From the NCBI GenBank assembly GCA_020073705.1, contig JAIQES010000013.1:16677-80676 (forward strand): a stretch of DNA of 64,000 nt, in the 5' to 3' direction. Origin of the DNA: Terriglobia bacterium (GTDB lineage: Bacteria; Acidobacteriota; Terriglobia; Acidiferrales; UBA7541). The position numbers were made by a program, and so were the translations under genes. Below the pieces are notes generated by a model, which searched no databases, was not told where the DNA came from, and was given only the letters and a program-made list of their open reading frames with translations. This document shows positions 54,152 through 63,151 of the stretch, piece after piece. How positions within the stretch are numbered: the first letter of the stretch is position 1; each line of letters opens with the position of its first letter.

Positions 54152-54642
54152 ATCCTGCATTGGACTCCAAGATCCAGAATCCAGTGCGTCCCGATTCCAC
54201 GTGGCCGAGCCTTCTGGACTGCTCCGCGAAGGAAGTCTTTCAGATCATGGTACAAACAGATTTGACAACGATTTCAGGCCCGATCGCAGAAGTCGCAGTC
54301 GGAGACACCACAGCTATGGTTGGTTTGGCCGGTGCGCTATGTGGCGTCCTCTACATTCGCTGCAATTCGCACACGGCGGAGAGCATCACGGGCAGGATGC
54401 TCGGGACGGGGACTGTTAATCCTAGCGAGGTGGCCGACGCGATCGCTGAGATCTGCAACATGGTGGCGGGCAACTTCAAAGGCAAGATCACTCGGCTGGC
54501 AGACCACTGCATGCTGTCCGTGCCGACGGTCATCCGTGGGGAAGACTATGAGATGGTTGCCATCGCGGATGGTGACCGGATCACATGTTGTCTCGGATAC
54601 GACAGATCTCCTCTGTGGGTGTGCCTCGCGATTCACTCTTGA
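54148..54642 (+). CDS. cheX: CheX-like CheY-P phosphatase
   Basis: 164 aa. The CheC/CheX fold is recognisable, with the catalytic Glu-x-x-Asn motif in ADAIAEICNMVAGNFKGKIT. It removes phosphate from CheY-P; paired here directly with CheY. Some CheX-type proteins also regulate other receivers. The C-terminal part is short and soluble. Confidence 0.85.
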   Translation: MNPALDSKIQNPVRPDSTWPSLLDCSAKEVFQIMVQTDLTTISGPIAEVAVGDTTAMVGLAGALCGVLYIRCNSHTAESITGRMLGTGTVNPSEVADAIAEICNMVAGNFKGKITRLADHCMLSVPTVIRGEDYEMVAIADGDRITCCLGYDRSPLWVCLAIHS

Positions 54643-54865
54643 ATCGCCTCGTGTCTGCGGCAAAATTGTTTCTTGGTAACGATCATGCCCGGCAAAGCTT
54701 GCCTGTGAGCCGGCTGTCGCTGGGCAGAATCGGCCGCACAGGCCGCCCTGGTCCGCACACGCAAATTTTCCAGCACTTAACTCACACTTATTCATGGAGT
54801 TGGCTAGCATCGAAATCCGCACGATCTGGCCGCTCGATTGCTCTCTCTTTGCGGGAGAGAGGAAT

Positions 54866-55612
54866 ATGGACAGCGGCTTCTATGTGGCTTACGCGGGTCT
54901 TGCAGCCCGCATGCAGGCACTCGATGTAGTGGCCAGCAATCTGGCTAATGCCTCGACGGCAGGCTTCAAGGCACAGTCTCCGTTCTACCAGGCACTCTCT
55001 GCGGCGCAGAGTGGCGAGATCCTCAGCCCAATCAACCAAGCCGTGAATCAATTCGGGATTCTGGGCGGAAGCCGGGTAGACCTCCGGTCGGGTTCGTTGG
55101 ATCCCACCGGCAACAGCACAGATTTGGCGATCGAGGGCACCGGTTTCTTTTCCGTGCAAACCCGTGCAGGCATCCGCTACACGCGAAACGGAAATTTCCA
55201 TTTGAACGCGGCACGGCAGGTCACCACGCAGGATGGCAATCTCGTCCTGGCCGAACAGGGAACGACAACGGTCCCGATCACATTGCCGACGGGGACCGTA
55301 TCGGTGAGCCCTGACGGTACCATATCCGTGGATGGCGGACTTGTAGCGAAGCTGCACCTGGTTCAATCCGCGCCCGGAACAGCCATGGTGCTGGAAGGAA
55401 ATTCGAACTACGTCGCACCGGCGGGAAGTGAAAGGCCGGTATCGAATTCCATCGTCCGTCAAGGCATGCTGGAATCTTCGAATATCAACCCGGTTGAAGG
55501 CGCAGTCGGACTGATTCTTCTCCAGCGTCAAGCCGACATGCTCGGACGCGCGCTCACCATTTTTAGTACGGATTTCGACCGCGCGGCGGCGCAAGACGTG
55601 CCGCGCGTCTAG
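54866..55612 (+). CDS. flgF: flagellar rod protein FlgF
   Basis: 248 aa proximal rod protein. N-terminal ALDVVASNLANASTAGFKAQ motif, central SPDGTISVDGGLVAKLHLVQ strands and C-terminal SSNINPVEGAVGLILLQRQA. ATG at 54866 has GAGAGAGG upstream; the upstream extension to 54794 is discarded. It is followed 20 nt later by flgG. Confidence 0.93.
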   Translation: MDSGFYVAYAGLAARMQALDVVASNLANASTAGFKAQSPFYQALSAAQSGEILSPINQAVNQFGILGGSRVDLRSGSLDPTGNSTDLAIEGTGFFSVQTRAGIRYTRNGNFHLNAARQVTTQDGNLVLAEQGTTTVPITLPTGTVSVSPDGTISVDGGLVAKLHLVQSAPGTAMVLEGNSNYVAPAGSERPVSNSIVRQGMLESSNINPVEGAVGLILLQRQADMLGRALTIFSTDFDRAAAQDVPRV

Positions 55613-55632
55613 ATTCTTGGAGGATTAAAGAA

Positions 55633-56424
55633 ATGATTCGTGCCTTATACACGGCGGCCAGCGGCATGTTGGCACAGCAACTCAACCTCGATAACATTGC
55701 GAACAATCTCGCCAACGCCTCGACTACGGGCTTTCATAGCCGGCGGCTTCAGTTCCAAGATCTCATCTATCAAAACACGGTTGTCGCCGGAGCAGCCGCA
55801 ACACAGCAGACCACGCTTCCGGCAGGTCTGCAGGTCGGTCTTGGAACGCATCCTGCATCTTCCGAAATGATCCAGACGGAAGGCAATTTCGACAGCACTG
55901 GAAATCCGTTGGATCTGGCGATCCAAGGGCAAGGTTTTTTCCAGATTACCCTGCCAACAGGGGATCTGGCGTATACGCGCTCCGGAGCGTTTCACTTGGA
56001 CCAGAACGGCAATATTGTCGATGCGCAAGGAAATCCCCTGACACCCAACATTACGATTCCGTCGAACGCTTTGTCGGTTACCGTAGGAACGGACGGCACA
56101 GTGAGCATCACACTCCCGGCGCAGGCGCAAGCGCAGCAAGTCGGCGCCATTCAGCTTGCGACCTTTACCAATCCCGGCGGACTCAATAGCGTCGGTCAAA
56201 ACTATTCTCAGGTTACCACCGCTTCCGGTGATGCGATTCTTGGCACGCCCGGAGGGTCCGACGGTCTTGGAAGCATCCAGCAAGGCAATCTCGAAGAATC
56301 GAACGTCAACGTGGTGACGGAGTTCGTCAACATGATCCTCGCACAGCGGTCTTATGAGGCTAATTCGCGCGTGATTCGCGCGGCGGACCAAATGTTCCAG
56401 ACCGTGAACGGCCTGACGCAGTAG
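55633..56424 (+). CDS. flgG: flagellar distal rod protein FlgG
   Basis: 263 aa. MIRALYTAASGMLAQQLNLD and NIANNLANASTTGF at the start; the rod pattern continues with LAIQGQGFFQITLPTGDLAY. The C-terminal segment is VVTEFVNMILAQRSYEANSR, then VIRAADQMFQTVNGL. It shows the long central region typical for FlgG rather than FlgF. Confidence 0.96.
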   Translation: MIRALYTAASGMLAQQLNLDNIANNLANASTTGFHSRRLQFQDLIYQNTVVAGAAATQQTTLPAGLQVGLGTHPASSEMIQTEGNFDSTGNPLDLAIQGQGFFQITLPTGDLAYTRSGAFHLDQNGNIVDAQGNPLTPNITIPSNALSVTVGTDGTVSITLPAQAQAQQVGAIQLATFTNPGGLNSVGQNYSQVTTASGDAILGTPGGSDGLGSIQQGNLEESNVNVVTEFVNMILAQRSYEANSRVIRAADQMFQTVNGLTQ

Positions 56425-56437
56425 CGGAGAGTCACAG

Positions 56438-57307
56438 ATGAGATTTCAAATGGGGGGCGCTTTCATGAGGGTTGCAATTGCCGTCGTCATGTTTTCCGGA
56501 GGATCCGCGCAAGCCGTGCGAGTCCCCCGGATCGAATTATTGCGGGTGGTCCGGGTCACCGGCGCGCGCGTCCTTCTTTCAGACTTGCTTCCGGAAGACG
56601 TGCCAGGCTCGCTGCGAGCGCGGGCGACCGAAATTTCCCTCGGCGCCGCGCCCCAGCTTGGGAATACGCGCACTCTGGAACGTTCTGTCCTCATCAGCCA
56701 TATCAGCGACAGTCAGGACATACTTTCGGAAATCGCGGTTCCCGACCGCATCGTGATTTCGCGTGAGTCTCGCGCAATTACGGTTTCCGAGGTGCTCGAT
56801 GCCATTCGCAAGGCACTCGAACACAGCAGCGTTCACGCTGCGGAAACGCTACAGCCCCAGGATATCCTGCTTCAATCGCAGGTATTCGTGAGCCCGGGTG
56901 ATGCTGGATTGCAAGTCATGCGCATGGACCTCGATGTCGGACTTCGGCGCGCCAGATTCCTGCTTTGGCCATCCCGTGATCCGAGCGTGTTGCCATTCTT
57001 TGCGACGGCCCGGCTCGATGGAGATTTGCCTTTGGCGCCGGTTCACTTCGGAGCAGAACTTGACCGGTCCATGAACCGACCTGGCATTTCCTCCGCCCTC
57101 AAGGCGGCGGCCACGCAAGAGATCCTGGTAGCCCCTGGGGAGCGTGCGACGCTCCTTCTTCGCTCCGATACCCTCCGTATGTTTGCGGACGTTGTTCCCC
57201 TGGAGAAGGGCACGCTAGGTCAGCAGGTTCGTGTCCGCATGTTAGATACGGGGAAAATATTCAATGCACAGGTAGACGGACGGGCGCATCTCGAGATGAA
57301 ATTTTGA
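56438..57307 (+). CDS. flgA: P-ring assembly chaperone FlgA
   Basis: 289 aa. An N-terminal signal peptide (FMRVAIAVVMFSGGSAQA) and a SAF-type C-terminal domain (VAPGERATLLLRSDTLRMFA, then QQVRVRMLDTGKIFNAQVDG). It helps FlgI assemble the P ring in the periplasm. ATG at 56468 could be the true start, giving a cleaner signal peptide. Located directly before flgH and flgI. Confidence 0.9.
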   Translation: MRFQMGGAFMRVAIAVVMFSGGSAQAVRVPRIELLRVVRVTGARVLLSDLLPEDVPGSLRARATEISLGAAPQLGNTRTLERSVLISHISDSQDILSEIAVPDRIVISRESRAITVSEVLDAIRKALEHSSVHAAETLQPQDILLQSQVFVSPGDAGLQVMRMDLDVGLRRARFLLWPSRDPSVLPFFATARLDGDLPLAPVHFGAELDRSMNRPGISSALKAAATQEILVAPGERATLLLRSDTLRMFADVVPLEKGTLGQQVRVRMLDTGKIFNAQVDGRAHLEMKF

Positions 57308-57321
57308 AACGGGGTGGCGTC

Positions 57322-58065
57322 ATGAGGTTCAGGCAGAAATTGCACCGAAATCCCGGGCCGAATCTGTTCCTTGCTTTCCTGCTGGTGCTCGCTGCTTCGA
57401 ACAGCCTGAATGCCCAGATGAAGTTCCTCAAGGGACAGAAGAAACCTAGCCAAGTACAAACATCGCTAGGTGAATATTTGACACGCGTCCGCGCCCTTGC
57501 CGCCGAACCGCAGCGGACGACCGGCAGCTTGTGGTCGCCTTCTTCCACGATGACCACCACGGCGAGTGATTACAAGGCGCGTCACGCAGGAGACCTGCTG
57601 GCCATAGTTGTCGTGGACAACTTTTCTGCAACGAATAACGGCTCGGCCCAGGCGGCACGGACGTTCGATGCTTCCTCCGGCGTCAGCGCGTTTTTCGGAA
57701 CTCTCCCGGCAGCGAGCCGCTGGCAGAACCTGTTTTCCCCAACTTCCACACAGAATCTGAACGGTAAGGGGCAATCCGCATTGAGCTCCACACTCTCGTT
57801 GAACCTTGCCGGGCGCGTTGTCGAAGCCCTGCCAAATGGAGTGCTCGTTGTGGAGGCGGTGCGAGATCTGACGGTGGGCAATGACCGTCAGACCATCGTG
57901 CTTCGCGGCTTGGTGCGGCCCGGCGATATCGCTTCGGATAATTCCGTGTTGTCGTCCTCCATCGGGAATCTGGAAGCGGAAATACACGGCAAAGGCGTCG
58001 TGGCGGATGCGATTCACCAACCCAATATCGTGGTGCGCACCTTGCTGAAGATTTTCGGTTTCTAA
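57322..58065 (+). CDS. flgH: flagellar L-ring protein FlgH without a lipobox
   Basis: 247 aa outer-membrane ring protein. The FlgH domain includes GSLWSPSS, RHAGDLLAIVVVDNFSATNN and LSLNLAGRVVEALPNGVLVV, then LRGLVRPGDIASDNSVLSSS. It starts with a signal peptide (LFLAFLLVLAASNSLNAQ), but no Cys occurs anywhere in the protein. Typical FlgH is a lipoprotein with a lipobox Cys, so this one must be anchored another way. TTG at 57304 is an alternative start. Confidence 0.93.
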   Translation: MRFRQKLHRNPGPNLFLAFLLVLAASNSLNAQMKFLKGQKKPSQVQTSLGEYLTRVRALAAEPQRTTGSLWSPSSTMTTTASDYKARHAGDLLAIVVVDNFSATNNGSAQAARTFDASSGVSAFFGTLPAASRWQNLFSPTSTQNLNGKGQSALSSTLSLNLAGRVVEALPNGVLVVEAVRDLTVGNDRQTIVLRGLVRPGDIASDNSVLSSSIGNLEAEIHGKGVVADAIHQPNIVVRTLLKIFGF

Positions 58066-59204
58066 TGAGGAGATTCATGTCATTCCGGCGAAGGTCTATG
58101 CTCTCCGTATGGTTTGCCCTCGGGATGGTGGCGCACGCCGTGCGGGCCGATGAAGGGAGAGTTCATACCGCGCGCCTGAAGGATGTGACCAGTGTCGAAG
58201 GGGTCCGCGACAATCTCTTGATGGGCTATGGTTTGGTGGCGGGACTGAATGGAACCGGCGACCGCCAGCAAACGATTTTCTCCACTCAAACGCTGGCAAA
58301 CATGCTGCAACGCATGGGCGTGACGATTGCCACTCCGCGAACCATGCTTGTTCACAACATCGCAGCCGTTTTCGTCACGGCAACCTTGCCACCCTTTGCC
58401 CAGCCCGGCATGCATATCGATGCCACGATTTCTTCAATTGGCGACGCTAAGAGTCTCGAAGGCGGAACGTTGCTGCTCACTTCGCTGTTCGGCCCGGATG
58501 GGCAGGTGTATGGCGTCGCGCAGGGTGGAATGGTGTTGGGCGGATATAGCGCGAGCGGCCGCGGCAATTCGAAGACAGTGAATCATCCGACGGTGGGCCG
58601 GATCGTAGGCGGAGTCTTGGTCGAGCGCGATACTTCAGTGGACTTGCGTGACGTCACTACCGTGTCCTTGCTGCTCCACAATCCGGATTATGCGACTGCG
58701 CGTGATATCGCGGCCGCTGTCAACAAAGAACTCGGCAAAGATATCGCACATGCGGTCGATAGCCGCCGGGTTGAAATTGCAGGGATCGAGAAGGGGCCCG
58801 ATTCGGTGCCACGTCTTCTCGCACGCATTGAGGAACTCCCGGTCCAATTTACAACGCCCGCCAAAGTCGTCGTGAATGAACGAACTGGAACGGTTGTCAT
58901 GGGCGCTGACGTGTCTCTGGGGCCGTGCTCGATTCTACATGGCAATCTCGCGATCGAGGTGACGACGCGCCTCGAGGTTTCGCAGCCGCAGCCGTTTGCG
59001 CAAGGCCAGACGGAGGTTGTGCCTCAGACAACGGTGAAAGCTCAGGAGGGTCCTGCGCAGGCGATTCATCTTGAAGAAGGGGCAACCGTAGATGAGTTGA
59101 TCCGCGGCCTGCAATCCATTGGGGCAACGGCAAGAGACATTGTAGCCATTCTCCAGGCCATCAAGGCTGCGGGAGCCTTGCAAGCCGAACTGGAGATTCT
59201 GTAA
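58065..59204 (+). CDS. flgI: flagellar P-ring protein FlgI
   Basis: 379 aa. Signal peptide (MLSVWFALGMVAHAVRA) and the FlgI body: RLKDVTSVEGVRDNLLMGYG and LVAGLNGTGDRQQTIFSTQT, then SLEGGTLLLTSLFGPDGQVY. C-terminal LEEGATVDELIRGLQSIGAT, then RDIVAILQAIKAAGALQAEL. It forms the P ring around the rod in the periplasm. Overlaps flgH and flgJ by a single base each. Confidence 0.96.
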   Translation: MRRFMSFRRRSMLSVWFALGMVAHAVRADEGRVHTARLKDVTSVEGVRDNLLMGYGLVAGLNGTGDRQQTIFSTQTLANMLQRMGVTIATPRTMLVHNIAAVFVTATLPPFAQPGMHIDATISSIGDAKSLEGGTLLLTSLFGPDGQVYGVAQGGMVLGGYSASGRGNSKTVNHPTVGRIVGGVLVERDTSVDLRDVTTVSLLLHNPDYATARDIAAAVNKELGKDIAHAVDSRRVEIAGIEKGPDSVPRLLARIEELPVQFTTPAKVVVNERTGTVVMGADVSLGPCSILHGNLAIEVTTRLEVSQPQPFAQGQTEVVPQTTVKAQEGPAQAIHLEEGATVDELIRGLQSIGATARDIVAILQAIKAAGALQAELEIL

Positions 59205-59563
59205 TGGTTCCTCTTGCCAGCACGGCACCCACAGCCCTCCTGCAGGCCGGAGGCGCCTCGGGACTAGCAAGCCGTTTAGATTCTGTTAGTTCCAGATCTC
59301 CCGAAGATATGAAGCTACGAAAAGCCGCAGGAGAGTTTGAGTCCATGCTTCTTAATTCGCTGTGGAAGTCCATGAAAGAGACATTTAGCGACCAAGATGA
59401 CAAGGACTTTGACCCTACGTTAGAAAGTTTTGATGATTGGGGGATGCAGGCCATGTCAAGCGCGGTGGGAAACGCCGGAGGTCTTGGTATCAAAAATATG
59501 ATAATACAGCACTTAGAGCCTGCAATCTCCGGAGCTGGTTATGCTGTCCATTCGGCTTCGTAG
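59204..59563 (+). CDS. flgJ: rod-binding protein FlgJ, N-terminal domain only
   Basis: 119 aa. The rod-binding domain is recognised by KLRKAAGEFESMLLNSLWKS, then DDWGMQAMSSAVGNAGGLGI. The C-terminal muramidase domain found in enterobacterial FlgJ is absent, so peptidoglycan must be opened by another enzyme. Confidence 0.85.
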   Translation: MVPLASTAPTALLQAGGASGLASRLDSVSSRSPEDMKLRKAAGEFESMLLNSLWKSMKETFSDQDDKDFDPTLESFDDWGMQAMSSAVGNAGGLGIKNMIIQHLEPAISGAGYAVHSAS

Positions 59564-59626
59564 CGCAGGTCGCCTGGATTCAATGAATCACAGAGGACAG
59601 CGCGAGTTTGGCAGGACACATGCTCC

Positions 59627-59653
59627 TAAAGATTTCAGTTGAAGTGCCGATAG
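59627..59653 (+). promoter_or_regulatory. FliA (sigma28) promoter, distal
   Basis: TAAA (59627-59630), 15 nt, GCCGATAG (59646-59653); one base off the -10 consensus. It is the first of two tandem sigma28 sites upstream of flgM. Confidence 0.75.
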
Positions 59654-59686
59654 CATAGATGTAGGCGGAGTAAACAGGGGAAAGGT

Positions 59687-59713
59687 TAAAGTCCTCTCAT
59701 TCGCGGCCGATAA
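59687..59713 (+). promoter_or_regulatory. FliA (sigma28) promoter, proximal
   Basis: TAAA (59687-59690), 15 nt, GCCGATAA (59706-59713): an exact consensus match, 46 nt before the flgM start. It should drive flgM-flgN-flgK-flgL late in assembly. Confidence 0.92.
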
Positions 59714-59759
59714 AACCTCCAAAGGGTAAAATAGGAGGATTCGGGGGAGGAAAGAAGAG

Positions 59760-60068
59760 ATGAGAATTGATCCACAAATTCCCGCTGCTGAAAATTCGGG
59801 AACGAACCGGGTCAACGACTCCCAGTCTGGAGCGGCGAAGACCCCAACGGCTCCGATTGCTGGTCAGCCCAATGACACGGTACATCTATCTTCCGACCAG
59901 GCGACGGTCCGCCAGCTCGTGGCGCAACTCGACCAGATTCCTGATGTTCGCCAGCAGCAGGTCAGCGCGCTACGTTCGGAAATCCAATCAGGCCAGTTCC
60001 AGCGCAGCAATGATCAAGTGGCTGGCGCCATTGTCGCCCAATTGTTCGGCATCAACTCGAACGAATAG
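59760..60068 (+). CDS. flgM: anti-sigma28 factor FlgM
   Basis: 102 aa. The N-terminus is flexible. The C-terminal half (VRQLVAQLDQIPDVRQQQVS, then ALRSEIQSGQFQRSNDQVAG) matches FlgM, which holds FliA until it is exported. A strong GGGGGAGG ribosome binding site precedes the start. Transcribed from two sigma28 promoters, giving the classical FliA-FlgM feedback loop. Confidence 0.9.
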   Translation: MRIDPQIPAAENSGTNRVNDSQSGAAKTPTAPIAGQPNDTVHLSSDQATVRQLVAQLDQIPDVRQQQVSALRSEIQSGQFQRSNDQVAGAIVAQLFGINSNE

Positions 60069-60088
60069 CCGCTGCGGAGTCGCATGCC

Positions 60089-60271
60089 ATGGCGGAGATT
60101 ATATCTCCCCGTATCGAATCGATTGCCGACCCAGGAACAGGCCCGCAGGACCAGTCTGCCCACAAGCCACGTGTGAAGGCCGCCGTTGCCGGGGAGCCCG
60201 CGTCACCCAATACACCAGAGATCAGTGCTCCGGAAGAAGAAGAGAAGCACGAGCTGGACGAAATGGCGTAG
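60089..60271 (+). CDS. 60-aa acidic-tailed hypothetical protein
   Basis: Small frame between flgM and flgN with ATG preceded by CGGAG. It is Pro/Ala-rich and ends in an acidic tail (SAPEEEEKHELDEMA). No family recognised. The position inside a tight operon and the 3-nt distance to flgN support translation. It could be a chaperone co-factor or simply a spacer peptide. Confidence 0.5.
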   Translation: MAEIISPRIESIADPGTGPQDQSAHKPRVKAAVAGEPASPNTPEISAPEEEEKHELDEMA

Positions 60272-60274
60272 TCC

Positions 60275-60745
60275 GTGAACCCTGAAATCGAAAGATATCT
60301 GGCGTTGCTGCAGCAACGTCTTTCTTTGTTGCGCATACTGGCGCAACAGTTGGTGGACTGCCGCAGAGAGTTCGTTGCGATGGACCTGGATGGAATGCAC
60401 GGCCGCATCACAGAGCAAGAGGACCTCTGCCGTCAGATTCAATTGCTCGATCCAGCGATCGATTCGCTGCAGCGAACCTGCGCCCAGCAACTGGGTCTGG
60501 CGCGGCCTGACGCGGCCGGGTCGCTCGAAGGCAACGCTTGGGCCGACCGGCTCCGCGGCGTGATGCATGAACTTGGTAAAGCGCAGGCGGAGGTTGGAAG
60601 ACTGAATCAGATTCATGCGGCATACCTGCGTCGGTCCCGACGGACAGTCAATATGCTGATGAATCTTTTCGGAAACTACGCTCTTACATACGCGCCGCCT
60701 GCCGGATCCAGACTGCCGGCGCCGCGCATCGCGGAGAGGGGCTGA
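60275..60745 (+). CDS. flgN: flagellar chaperone FlgN
   Basis: 156 aa, helical. GTG start (MNPEIERYLALLQQRLSLL), heptad-rich core, and a tail NMLMNLFGNYALTYAP that matches the FlgN/FlgK-binding region. It delivers hook-associated proteins FlgK and FlgL, encoded next, to the export gate. Confidence 0.85.
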   Translation: MNPEIERYLALLQQRLSLLRILAQQLVDCRREFVAMDLDGMHGRITEQEDLCRQIQLLDPAIDSLQRTCAQQLGLARPDAAGSLEGNAWADRLRGVMHELGKAQAEVGRLNQIHAAYLRRSRRTVNMLMNLFGNYALTYAPPAGSRLPAPRIAERG

Positions 60746-60749
60746 AGTC

Positions 60750-62126
60750 ATGGGTGGTCTTTATGGGAGCCTCGGAATTGCGCTCGGCGCGCTGGCCGCC
60801 GACCAGGGAGCCGTCGCGATCACGAGCAATAACATCGCGAATGTGAACACTGCCGGGTATTCACGAGAACAAGTCAACCTATCCGACAACCCTCCCGTAC
60901 AAGTTGGGAACCTGTTGTTCGGCACCGGAGTGTCTTTGGGGCAGACGACGAGCATCCGTGACAACCTGCTCGAACGCCGCCTCGATCAAGAGAATCAATC
61001 GGCGAGCCAGCTCAGCGCGTTTCTTGGACCGATGAACCAGGTGCAAGCATTGTTCAACGAAGCGGCTGGCAGCGGTTTACAGACCCCACTCACGGCGTTC
61101 TTCAATAGCCTAACTCAGCTGTCCGCCAACCCGAGCGATGCAGCGTCCCGTCAGGGTGTAATCACGGCGGGACAGAATCTGGCCTCTGCATTCCGGCAGG
61201 ACTCGTCCAACCTTCAAGCACTGCAAAGCAACACCGATGTCGCCGTCCAGCAGGCGGTTAGCCAAGTCAATCAGCTTACGAAGCAAATTGCATCGTTAAA
61301 CACTCAGATCAGTGGGCTCGAGGGCGTAGGACAAGATCCTGGCACATCCCTGGATCAGCGTACCCAGTTGGTGCGCCAACTGTCCGGTTTGGTTGACATC
61401 TCTGAAGCGGATGCGGGAAACGGCAGCTTGACGATCACGACGTCGAACGGTGCGGCTCTGGTGGTCGCGGGACAAAGTTTTGCACTGTCCACGCAGATCA
61501 ATTCCAATACGACGTATCACGACGTCTATTCGCAAGGCACCGACATCACATCGAGCATCAATGGTGGCGCCCTCGGAGGAGAGATTCAGGTGCGGGACCA
61601 GGAAATCCCTTCGATCCTCAACAAGCTGGATACGTTCGCTTACAACCTGGCCATTTCCGTGAACACGCAAAGCCAGGCTGGCTTCGATGCCAACGGGAAT
61701 CCCGGTGTGAATTTCTTCGTGCAGCCCGCATCGGTGACGGGCGCCGCGTCCTCGATTGCCGTGGCGATCAACGATCCCAATCTGGTTGCCGCAAGTTCGG
61801 ATGGGACGGTTGGCAGTAACGGGAATGCGCAGGCCCTTGCGAACCTGCAAAATCAGAACATCGTCAACGGCCAAACTCCCGCCAACTATTATTCAGGTTT
61901 GATCTTTCAAATTGGCAATGACGTATCCCAGGCGACGTCCGAGCAAACGGCTGTCGGGCTGGTTCAGAAGCAACTGCAGGACCAGCGCGGCGCGGTCTCC
62001 GGAGTTTCACTGGATCAAGAAGCAGCCAATCTGATTCGTTACCAGGGCGCTTATCAAGCTGCGGCCAATGTGATTAACGTCATAAACCAACTGCTGACTG
62101 CGACACTGAGTATGACGACTGGGTGA
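60750..62126 (+). CDS. flgK: hook-associated protein 1, FlgK
   Basis: 458 aa. The N-terminal rod-like motif (AITSNNIANVNTAGYSREQV), a long helical section (SNLQALQSNTDVAVQQAVSQ), and the C-terminal GVSLDQEAANLIRYQGAYQA followed by ANVINVINQLLTATLSM. It forms the junction between hook and filament. Starts 4 nt after flgN. Confidence 0.95.
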   Translation: MGGLYGSLGIALGALAADQGAVAITSNNIANVNTAGYSREQVNLSDNPPVQVGNLLFGTGVSLGQTTSIRDNLLERRLDQENQSASQLSAFLGPMNQVQALFNEAAGSGLQTPLTAFFNSLTQLSANPSDAASRQGVITAGQNLASAFRQDSSNLQALQSNTDVAVQQAVSQVNQLTKQIASLNTQISGLEGVGQDPGTSLDQRTQLVRQLSGLVDISEADAGNGSLTITTSNGAALVVAGQSFALSTQINSNTTYHDVYSQGTDITSSINGGALGGEIQVRDQEIPSILNKLDTFAYNLAISVNTQSQAGFDANGNPGVNFFVQPASVTGAASSIAVAINDPNLVAASSDGTVGSNGNAQALANLQNQNIVNGQTPANYYSGLIFQIGNDVSQATSEQTAVGLVQKQLQDQRGAVSGVSLDQEAANLIRYQGAYQAAANVINVINQLLTATLSMTTG

Positions 62127-62133
62127 AGTCATC

Positions 62134-63030
62134 ATGAGCCTACGCATTAATCCCGACCCTGCACCGGATCTGCTCGCGGCGATCGCGCAGAATCGGCAGG
62201 CACAAAACACCGCGCTGCAGCAAATTTCCACGGGGCGGCAGGTCAATCAGATTTCCGATAATCCTGCGGCGGCGGCGGAAGTCATACTCAATCACATCCG
62301 GGGGGGTCAGGACAACCAATACCTCCAAAACATTTCTGACCTTACGGCGCAAGGCAATTCCATCGATTCAACCCTGAGTTCGGTGGTACAGGCGATGACG
62401 CAAGCTATTTCGCTCGGGACGGAAGGGGCAAACGGAACACTGTCGGATTCGAACCGCCAGGCCATTGCCCAGCAACTAACCGGAATCCGCGATCAGGTTT
62501 TGAGCCTTGCGAACCAGACGTATCAAGGAAGCTACGTATTTGCCGGGACGGCGACTTCGACGCAGCCCTTCGTGCTCGATCCTTCGCAACCCGACGGCGT
62601 GAAATACAACGGCAACACCAATGTCAACTCGATCACAATCTCTCAGGGGAACACCATTGCCATCAACGCGCCTGGAAGCCAGATCTTCACGAATCCCGCC
62701 GGAGACGTCTTGGGTTCGCTCAATGGCATGATCACAGCATTGCAGAACAATTCCGGTCTTGCCGCTGCAAACACGAATTTGCAGCAGGCCTTTTCGCAGC
62801 TAACCAGCCAGCGTGTCTTCTACGGAAATACATTGCAGCAATTGCAGTCGACGCAGACTTTTTTGAACAGCGACAAAATTCAACTCGCCCAGCAGGAGAA
62901 CACATTGGTCGGCGTGGACCTGGCCTCCTCGATCACGAACCTCCAGCAGGCGACCGTCGCGACCAATGCAATTCTTTCCGCGACCGGACAAATCCTTTCC
63001 ACCATGAACTTGCTGAATTTCCTTAAGTAG
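62134..63030 (+). CDS. flgL: hook-associated protein 3, FlgL
   Basis: 298 aa flagellin-like protein. N-terminal ALQQISTGRQVNQISDNPAA and C-terminal VGVDLASSITNLQQATVATN followed by AILSATGQILSTMNLLNFL. Last plus-strand gene of the window. No terminator hairpin is obvious after it. Confidence 0.93.
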   Translation: MSLRINPDPAPDLLAAIAQNRQAQNTALQQISTGRQVNQISDNPAAAAEVILNHIRGGQDNQYLQNISDLTAQGNSIDSTLSSVVQAMTQAISLGTEGANGTLSDSNRQAIAQQLTGIRDQVLSLANQTYQGSYVFAGTATSTQPFVLDPSQPDGVKYNGNTNVNSITISQGNTIAINAPGSQIFTNPAGDVLGSLNGMITALQNNSGLAAANTNLQQAFSQLTSQRVFYGNTLQQLQSTQTFLNSDKIQLAQQENTLVGVDLASSITNLQQATVATNAILSATGQILSTMNLLNFLK

Positions 63031-63151
63031 CCTGCCGCACGGCTGGCGGGGGAAGCCTTTTAGAAGTCAGCGTGTGAAAGCGCGCATGTGGAGATCGGTT
63101 TGGGCGTGGAGGGGTTAAGTTGCCGGGAAGTTCGTTTCTTCCAAGGCCGAG

